Part shown: piece after piece, positions 51,509 to 64,000 of the stretch
Numbering within the stretch: position 1 is the first letter of the stretch
How the letters are laid out: each line of letters opens with the position of its first letter
Assembly (NCBI GenBank): GCA_958299035.1
Contig: CATQJL010000305.1
Coordinates: forward strand, 33,121,733-33,185,732
Direction of reading: 5' to 3'
From: Cylicocyclus nassatus
Lineage: Eukaryota > Nematoda > Chromadorea > Rhabditida > Strongylidae
DNA: 64,000 nucleotides
Notes under the pieces: generated by a model
What the model saw: the letters and a program-made list of their open reading frames with translations, nothing else
Database searches by the model: none
Told to the model about the DNA's origin: nothing
Position numbers and translations under genes: made by a program

Positions 51509-52006
51509 AAGCGCACTGTTTCTAATCTGGCAATATTGCCTACATCGTTCTTCCCGTTATGAGCTATAATAACAAATATTTGGCAATCCTTCTATAGAGC
51601 AACAATAAAGAAGAATGCATAAATTCTTTTCCACTTATTGTGTAGCTAAGGGATGGAGGAGAAAGGATTCGGCTCTTTCAATGCCTTTTACAATCACTCT
51701 CAGGATAGGGAACGAGTGGCGTAGTCCTACGAAACGCCGCTGTGATCAGATTTGACCAAGGTTTGGTATCGCCCATGGGCCAACTAAGCACTCCACTCTC
51801 TAGCGATGGTGAATTTGTATCAGAGTGATCTGAGAGGTTAAAAGCACTGACCTGCTAATCGGTCGCAATATGTGCGCAAACTTGTAAAAGCTCGCACGCA
51901 TATTGCATTAGTTAAGATTCAAAGTTGGCACATCGTTTAACTATATACTACCCTCTTTCTCATGTAGAATGAGCCCGACTCGCTGCCCTGGCTTAAAAAA
52001 CTATTA

Positions 52007-52552
52007 CAGGGTGGCCGATAAGTGTGGGCGTTACAGCTGTGATATATCTTTTTCCTGAACTATTCCATCATGGCAGCTAATATGCCTGTAGCTTATGGGC
52101 AGTCCCTATATTAAGATGAATGAAAATCACGCAAAGTGAAGTCTTTTGTTGCAAACGGAACTCCGGAGTCTGCCCCCTCTTGAAAGGCGCTGCGGCGCTT
52201 TGGTCAAACCATATTTGTAGTACCTATTTTATTTTGTAATAGAATAGGAGAATATTTTGTTGTTACGGGATTGTGTTATTCCTCGGACTTGCTTTACAAA
52301 ACTTCAGGTGTTAGAATCTAGATTAGTAATCAGATTATTTTAACGAATTCGGAATGAGTACAGATGGCAATTTTTGACGCTTCAACTTCAAGACAAGCTG
52401 CTGAAGTCTGTATGTATGTGCAGGAACCCAGTCTCGCACGAGTGACATATTAAGATGCCTGTATTTTTGACATGCAAATAATTTTACAAAATTCTGTTTT
52501 CTATGAGAAATTATTATAAAAAAATTTAACGCCCATACTTTCGGCCACCTTG
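52007..52552. mobile_element. TA-flanked MITE with CAGGGTGGCCGATAAGT ends
   Basis: The left end CAGGGTGGCCGATAAGTGTG and the right end, an inverse of the same sequence with a few changes, are bordered by TA. Only about 28 terminal bases pair. No transposase remains. Confidence 0.75.
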
Positions 52553-53439
52553 TAGACGCTACAACACGCTCACAAACGCGCGCAGGGTCCACACTCGATT
52601 AGCTTACTCCAAATGAGACAAATAGTACAGTGATTTCCAATCCATTCAAGCGGGAATTTGAGAATGGTTCCCGCCTTTTCGCAGCTACAGTATATCACAT
52701 CGTCCTATGAGCCCATATCTGCATCTCTCTACTCCTCTTGGTCTCAGCGGCAAAATGTCAGAGCTGTGTACTCGCATAGCCTCCAGGGAAGCGTATGCGC
52801 TGCTCCCTATAGACTTTCCATATAATAAATTTTGTGTTTGTTCCGAAATCTAGGAAGTGGCCAAAACTGGCCACAAAATAGTGGATCGTCTGTTGAGAAA
52901 ACAGGTTTTTTTTCTTGCTTTGTGGAGTTCAGACTGAAGGGGGAGGTCAAAAGCTGAACTGGATAACATATGGGAATTCGTAAAAGATTTTCATGGGTTT
53001 TCAGACCCTTCGCTTTTGGAGGGAGACGACGGCTCCTATAGTTCAAAATAAAAAAAGCTGCGATTCCTAGCATGTTATCGACACTCAATCAAGCAGCATG
53101 CCAGCTGGTGGACTATAAATGCGATGAAATTCCATAGCCTTTGACATCATATGGGGGATTATGCTTGAAAAAACAATAATAATAATAAATAATTCAGGAG
53201 CCAACTGTATAGTCTCAATTCTAGGAGCACACACATGCCCAATGCTTTCTGGAGAGCGAGTTTCACCCATAGCCAAAAACTTTTGAGTCATGTCGAAAGC
53301 TTCTTAGTTGAGCCTCCAGAATAACCCTCACATAAAAACGTTTCAAAATGTAACTTTATAACTGAATGACTAGTTAGTGGTACTTATTCAGCAGCTCAAC
53401 ACATAACAAAGGGTGATTTTGCAAGTTACATTTATTACA
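52553..53439. other. Intergenic, nothing recognised
   Basis: Lies downstream of the mitochondrial gene cluster. No exon, RNA gene or repeat was recognised. Confidence 0.45.
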
Positions 53440-53445
53440 TTTATT
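53440..53445 (-). promoter_or_regulatory. Likely polyadenylation signal of mrpl-46
   Basis: AATAAA on the minus strand about 104 bases past the stop codon; a second copy follows at 53431-53436. Confidence 0.5.
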
Positions 53446-53547
53446 TCGAAATATGAAAATAGAGCATTAATATTAAGATCAATAATTATCAACAATTAAC
53501 CTGAGAACACATCAATCTACATGACTATGACTATTTGATCTACTTGA

Positions 53548-55100
53548 TCACTCCAAAAATACGCCGTTAACACAAGCTTTGTACTTGCTTGTTGCTACGG
53601 TCGACCAAAACTCTTCTCGCACTACCCACTTGTAATCGACAACCTATATAACTTACCACAATAAATCTTTGGCTAAATCCTTACTTGCAACAAAAAAAAA
53701 TTTGATAATATTTGTGTTCAGAATCCAACAGACTAAATGTCAGCTAAAGCCCATGGGCTAGTGCACGATATTGCCTTACTTGTGAATATCTCCCCAAAAT
53801 AGCAAGCTAAACAGGGTTCGGAAAGATAAGCCTTCAAAATTATTACCTCTTCCTTGGCTGGGCGAAAACGACTAGGAGGACCCAAAACCGCATGGTAGAA
53901 AAATATCTTAGCGCCATCCTTTCCAAGCCGAGCTTTGAGCGGTTTAGGGTATCTGGATGAGAGATATTAACTTTGTAAGCAAGAACGTTATGACATAACG
54001 CACTTCTGCGTGAAAACAGCAAATGGAGCGTTGCCACGAATGGATGCCGTTACTTCGCCGGCAATCTCTATAAGACACCGTTCTGCAGTCTAGAACTCAA
54101 AAATGTAAGGATCCGTAATTCTCTTGATTAGGGAAAAGTAATCACATGGTACCAAGCTAGAATGATACCTCGCGCAAGCTCTCTCCAGATAAATGCTTTG
54201 TTTGAGGTAATATCCATGGACTTTCGTAGTTCGTTTGACCTAGTCGTTGCCGAACAATCAGCAAAAGTTTCCTGTCGAGAAATCTTCTCAGATCTTTCAC
54301 ATCGTTCTTTCCATCTTGAGAATTAGACAATCCAAGACTAAAAGATATCCGGGTAGTTTAGATTTGATGAACACGTAATCTGACTTTCCAACCTCTTTAC
54401 CAACTCTTCTCCTCTTCTATTCCATTCGTCTTCTATTTGTGCATTAGCTACTCCAATCTGTTCATCAAGCTCTGACAGCTCCTTTCCTTCTCGTTCTAAT
54501 TCAGCTCTCTTAGCAAGTAACCTATACCGCTAATGTTGAAAATAACAAACAAACGTAAAAGATAAAAATAAAATAAAGGTGGTAGATAACACATACATTC
54601 AAACTGAGCGAGTTTGTAACCTCAAAATTCCAAGAAAGGGGGTTGAGGAAGCCATGTCTCAAAGGAACTTTTTCAAAGATTTGTAAATTTCCAAAAATTC
54701 TTGCGATACTCAGGTGTGATACAAGTGAAAACAAGTCACTCCAGGGTTAAGACAAATGTTGAATTTGGTCATCGAAAATCTCAATAGAAGGTTACTGCCT
54801 TTTCTCTATAAATAGCCACATCCTCACAGGATAGAAGCATCAAAGTCACATAAAACAACTTACTTCTGATCCCTGATGGACTTCAGCTCGAAATTGCAGA
54901 GCAGGCTTTTTTCACGCTCCTCTTCAAGTTGGAGATTTTGAAATCTGCAAACTAAAACTGAATAAACAACACAAAACCAAAACCGTCCCTGATCACCTTT
55001 TCTCTAACTCAGTCATAGGCGCTGCGACTATTTGTGGTCGTGATAATGCTACTGAAACTATGACATCCCACTTCGATCGAAGTAGGACTGATAATCGCAT
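53548..55100 (-). CDS. mrpl-46: Mitochondrial large-subunit ribosomal protein L46 (mL46)
   Basis: Component of the mitochondrial ribosome large subunit. Seven exons: 55100-54997, 54944-54864, 54522-54375, 54337-54179, 54089-54004, 53952-53847 and 53643-53548, totalling 780 bases (259 residues), with all phases consistent. The basic hydrophobic start MRLSVLLRSKW looks like a mitochondrial presequence. Hallmarks of L46: the N-terminal RPQIVAAPMTELEKRFQNLQ, a charged helical region around LLAKRAELERE, FLDRKLLLIVRQR, the Nudix-like WILPQTKHLSGESLRETAER, GNAPFAVFTQKYP and GAKIFFYHAVL. Human L46 is slightly longer. The ATG lies two bases after a TCTAG acceptor, and the gene starts 264 bp after the AUH stop on the same strand, as expected for a downstream operon gene receiving an SL2-type leader. 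Confidence 0.93.
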
Positions 55101-55278
55101 ATTCTAGAGTATGAAACGGTCATAGACATGAACAAACTAAGAGGTTTTGCGATTCTCATTTGAATCGTTGTGCAGTTTACGTACAGTGAAAAATACACGA
55201 TCAGTGCCGCTTCGCCACAATAAATATAACGGTGGGCAGACCTCTCATTGTTAGAAGCACACCATAGACATAGGTATC

Positions 55279-55284
55279 TTTATT
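55279..55284 (-). promoter_or_regulatory. Likely polyadenylation signal of the AUH-like gene
   Basis: AATAAA on the minus strand in the short gap between the AUH-like stop and the mrpl-46 acceptor, as expected between operon genes. Confidence 0.5.
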
Positions 55285-55364
55285 CCTAGAAGAACTTTCA
55301 CAAAGACGTAAAACTTGTCGAAAGAAGTGAGGTAGAATCGATGGTGAAGAGCAGATACCATTTG

Positions 55365-60740
<5,376 letters not shown>

Positions 60741-61000
60741 CTGAAACCGGCACAACGTACAAACAAGATCTATATAGCACATCAGAAACAAAAGAGAGGG
60801 GATACAAGCAAGATTTGTAGCACTTCAGAGATAAGAAGAACGAGGAGAAAGGGCCAGTAAACCTCAACTCCCGGGAACCAAACGAAGGACGGCAGCAAAC
60901 AGGGGGCTGCTTGAGAACTGCTCGACGTTTATAACATCTAGTGTGCAGCGGACTCTTTGCAAATAGCATTACGCCTAAATAGAAATCTCAATGGAGGCTT

Positions 61001-61261
61001 TCAAAAGTTGTGTTTGTCAATTTTCTTGCGAGTTCTTCTGCTTAGAAGTCGTAGAGTCTCTGAGATGAAGCGGCAATCTGCTGTCCTTGGCTTACGAACG
61101 TTGTGTATGAGATACTTGTAGGTGAAATCTCTTAGAAATGCCATGCTCCAGTCGAGATGGGCGTTAGCAGCCAAGGTGCTGGAAATAAATTGCAGTTGAA
61201 TTCAATAAGGTAGCTCGTGGACTGAGATGTTGACGCATCACACATACTTGCATGATGCCAT
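61001..61261 (-). CDS. Small 63-residue basic protein, first gene of the putative operon
   Basis: Two exons, 61261-61248 and 61178-61001, join in phase 2 to give a complete 63-residue frame starting MASCNTLAANAH and ending KKIDKHNF. A TTTTTTAG acceptor at 61314 would define the mRNA 5' end, leaving a roughly 50-base leader. The protein is strongly basic in its second half (LLSRRTRKK) and probably helical (WSMAFLRDFTYKYLIHNV); no membrane segment or signal peptide is evident. I do not recognise the family. Its stop lies 261 bp before the AUH-like ATG on the same strand, so co-transcription with two mitochondrial genes suggests, but does not show, a mitochondrial role, perhaps as a small assembly factor. 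Confidence 0.55.
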
Positions 61262-61313
61262 GCTCTAGAGAGCACTCCGTCATAATGAAATATAGGGCTG
61301 GTTGATCTTGTAG

Positions 61314-61516
61314 CTAAAAAATAGCGGTTAGAACCTTTGGTCCATGAATTTTGTGCAGATTAGATGTGCTGCAACGGTATAATCTTCTAATCTCTTTATG
61401 CTGCGATTGCAGGGCTCTATATTTACGTCTCGTATGTCTTCACGAACTTGATAGTCGATTTTTTACTTCATATATCCAGACATCATATAACCAAAATAAA
61501 AGGCATCACATTACAG
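61314..61516. promoter_or_regulatory. Short divergent intergenic region, candidate bidirectional promoter
   Basis: About 200 bp separate the acceptor of the minus-strand operon from the acceptor (TTACAG, ending 61516) before the plus-strand gene at 61521. Promoters of both transcription units are expected here or within the neighbouring outrons; no specific element was identified. Confidence 0.4.
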
Positions 61517-61520
61517 TTGG

Positions 61521-64000
61521 ATGGTGGAGAAGCTGACCACGTCTGGTCGCCTTTCCCGCGTGGAAACCAAATTTGCCTTCATTGAAACATCTCTGGGGAG
61601 CGTCTTCTGCCCTTTAGCTGCTGCCATTCCTGCGAACGAACATGTGCCAAACTTCTCGAATCGCTATGCAGTTGGCGATATGGTCCACATAACCATGGTC
61701 CCACAGGAGGGAAAGAATGGATGCAAGTGGAGAGCGGTGAAGGTAAGGTCAATCTTCCACTTCTTTTCATCCCAATTGCTTTTTTAAACCTAGAAAATGT
61801 AAGCGTTATTTTTTTATCGTTCTCTATTCCCTTTTGTCAGGTCCGTCCTATGGCGAAGCAGGCGGAAAATGCCTCTGGGCAGGTCACCCCAACCGATTCA
61901 TCAAAAGCTCAGCGTGCTTCGAAAACCAATATCCTCACTAACCAGGTTCGTCGTGTTTTGTTTGAGAAAGATTTTGAAAAAAAGCTTTTCCAGGTTGTGA
62001 CTGTAACAAATGTTTGTGAAACTCTCGCTTACGGTGTGAACGATACTCATGGTTCCGTTTTCATACCAGGGGCGGCGTTCTCTTCGCAAGAAGTCACTCG
62101 GCTGAACTCGTATCTGAGCATCGGTAAGCAGTCATAAATCAGGGAACTATTGTCAACAGCATTGCAGTATCAGGCCCCGGACAGACTTCACGCGACTTAA
62201 TCGTCGCGATCTAATCGCCAAGATTTCCATTCATTTTCATTTCACATTCAAAAATCTCGGGCTGGAAAAGTATCACAACCGAATGCAAGTTAATCGGCAT
62301 GAAATGATGTTGTAACAGTTGTCTCGTCGCGATTCGGTCGCGACGATCAAATCGCGTGAAGTCTGCCCGGGGCCTCACACTAATGATGCAGCAGACTAGT
62401 TGAATGATCAGGGTGCTCACATAATTTCCCGTGCATTACTACATTTAGAAACGGCTACAATGCATATAAAAGCTCCTTGCTCGGTATACAGTAAAAGACA
62501 TTTGTTAGAACTGTTAACGTAAAATCAATACTACTAATATTGATAATGATAATAATCAATAATATCCCGCTCATTACTTGCAGGTGATGAGCTGCTGGTG
62601 TCGATGCGTGCACAAGGTGATGTCAATGGTTGTAAGTTCATAGCCACGAGTGCAACAAAACTAAAGAAGTCTTGCGATCCGCAAATAACGGGTAAGAGCG
62701 TTGTTCTCTTATTTCGCCTGGTTTGTCAGTGATTTTTGAAGCTGATCTCTCGCAGTGGGTAGTTATAATTTCGGAGAGATGCGCATATATTTTGCTTCTT
62801 CAAGGGAAGCTATTTAACTTAGCTCGGCTTTCGGCAAAGAATTTATATTCGGAATCACCTTCAGACGTTAATTTCAAATATGCTAATCCTAGTGCCGCGC
62901 ACCATTCCGAATGGAGCTATGGACTAATTCCTGCGCAAAGTTGGCATACTACTATGGGAAGACTGCCTGTAGATAAAAATTTGCAAGAAAAAGGTGCTGA
63001 GATATCGAAATAACACAAATCCAATCTTTTTCCACCAAAAAGGAGATCAATCCAAGTGTTTTAGCACTTAGGTGATGATGCCGTGATGACCCTGAGTCGA
63101 TAAGTGCCCTCAGGGAAAAACCCATAACTTGCTTCAGAATGGCGCGCAGCAGATAGGAATAGAATATTCGGAATCAGCGTTTTGAAGCAGATTCAAAATA
63201 TATGCTCTTTGCCAAAAGGCCGAGCTAAGTCAGGTAGCTTTCCTATTAGCTAAAGGACCTCTTAACATTTGTAATCTCTCCAGAACATGTTCATTCTTTT
63301 TTTGAACTTGAATTTTCTGCGCAGACCAGTAATGCATTTCTAGCGATTTGTGTACTTGTCATATTCTCGGGACAACCAGTAAGATATTCAGTACAGCGTT
63401 GTCGAGTAGAGAAACGAACACCTCAATTAGGCACCGCCTCCGCGGAATGCAAATCTTTTCGCTCTACTGTTGTGCATCGTTTAAAGAGTGGTCCGCGAAG
63501 ACTGTGTCTAATAATTTGATATTCGTTGCTCTACCTCAGTGATGTCTACAACATACGTGGCCCAATCAGTCATAAACACATGTGTACATCCAGATCGATT
63601 TGCACGACTTTATGCAACATGATACTATGTACTCTCACCGTTGATTTCAACAACTTTAAGGATCAGGAAAAATTGTATCTCTCACCGAAAGTTGTGCGTC
63701 CATCTGGTCATCGGTCTGTGGAGAAATCAAGTGAGTTTTGACTTCAATTATTGTTCTCCCTTTCTATAATCTGTGGAAAGTTTTGAAAAGATAGACATTT
63801 CTACCGTATACATATAGATGCTCATTACTATCCTGGGTTGGTGGTGATGGTGGAAAAGACGCAGAGTGGCTTACGGATATCCTGAATGTTGGTATGTTGC
63901 TACTTATTTTTCATCATGCCGCCGATGCTCGTTTTTTTCTTTCTGTGTACGTTTACTATCTTTTAGGTGACGCTGTTTTGTTCACCGCTGTTAAACGCGG
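61521..64000 (+). CDS. Unrecognised protein with tandem repeat units (3' end outside the window)
   Basis: Exons: 61521-61743, 61841-61945, 61994-62123, 62584-62691, 63661-63730, 63818-63891 and 63967 to beyond 64000, with consistent phases. At least three related units of about 70-80 residues are visible: (1) LSRVETKFAFIETSLGSVF...YAVGDMVHITMVPQ; (2) VVTVTNVCETLAYGVNDTHG...YLSIGDELLVSMRAQ; (3) KIVSLTESCASIWSSVCGEI...ILNVGDAVLFTAV. Each has a beta-rich start, a G-x-V/I turn, then a GD-hydrophobic motif; units 1 and 2 continue into NGCKW/NGCKF. The layout recalls small beta-barrel (S1/cold-shock-like) modules, which is inference only. Intron 61946-61993 is just 48 bases and free of stops, so the exon pair reads through as one frame. 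The ATG follows a TTACAG acceptor by four bases; an upstream exon is possible. Confidence 0.75.
62173..62374. mobile_element. 202-bp MITE with GGCCCCGGACAGACTTCACG ends
   Basis: Inverted ends GGCCCCGGACAGACTTCACG and CGTGAAGTCTGCCCGGGGCC, continuing inward through AATCGTCGCGA-type matches. TCA flanks both sides, a 3-bp target duplication as seen in PIF/Harbinger elements. It lies in an intron of the tandem-repeat gene. Confidence 0.75.

Noticed and set aside
53847..53952. PPSRFRP motif first read as RNA polymerase I largest subunit
   Set aside because: Flanking exons in matching phase align throughout with mitochondrial ribosomal protein L46, and no other polymerase motifs are present.

Overview
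The window is nuclear DNA of a clade V nematode, most likely a strongylid (hookworm or barber-pole-worm type). The reasons are short introns with gt...cag/tttag ends, start codons sitting just behind probable spliced-leader acceptors, genes spaced like trans-spliced operons, nematode-style genes (an astacin protease with two ShKT domains, a polo kinase of PLK-1 type, LEO1), and very many Tc1/mariner-type inverted-repeat elements. Genes were rebuilt by hand from exon ORFs, splice signals and intron phases; most genes are split over many exons.

Layout. 0.2-1.1 kb: a long palindromic element. 1.4-6.4 kb (-): secreted astacin zinc metalloprotease with two C-terminal ShKT domains. 6.9-14.5 kb: repeat-rich, holding nested palindromes and a Tc1-like fold-back element, with no convincing gene. 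14.6-19.4 kb (+): complete 17-exon polo-like kinase with a disrupted antisense ORF in its last intron. 20.4-23.2 kb (+): LEO1 subunit of the PAF1 complex. 23.8-36.1 kb or beyond (-): GRAMD4-like membrane protein, tail to tail with LEO1. 36-53.5 kb: gene-poor, with a Helitron-like element, several TA-flanked palindromes and other repeats.

53.5-61.3 kb (-): three genes in a row, in transcription order a 63-residue protein, a mitochondrial methylglutaconyl-CoA hydratase (AUH-like) and mitochondrial ribosomal protein L46. Gaps of about 260 bp and acceptors at or next to the ATG suggest a mitochondrial operon. Two AUH introns have been enlarged by a decayed Tc1/mariner transposon and a long palindrome. 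61.5 kb to the right edge (+): a divergent gene encoding at least three related repeat units, cut by the window end.

The most unusual feature is a set of about 0.9 kb near-complete palindromes (189-1109, 48927-49875, 56793-57741) that share a core around GATAGAGCAAAGCAAGCTCT. All three sit next to or inside genes or other repeats, and any transcript would form a very long hairpin. No function of any unrecognised gene is asserted; exon borders come from reading the sequence, not from transcript data.
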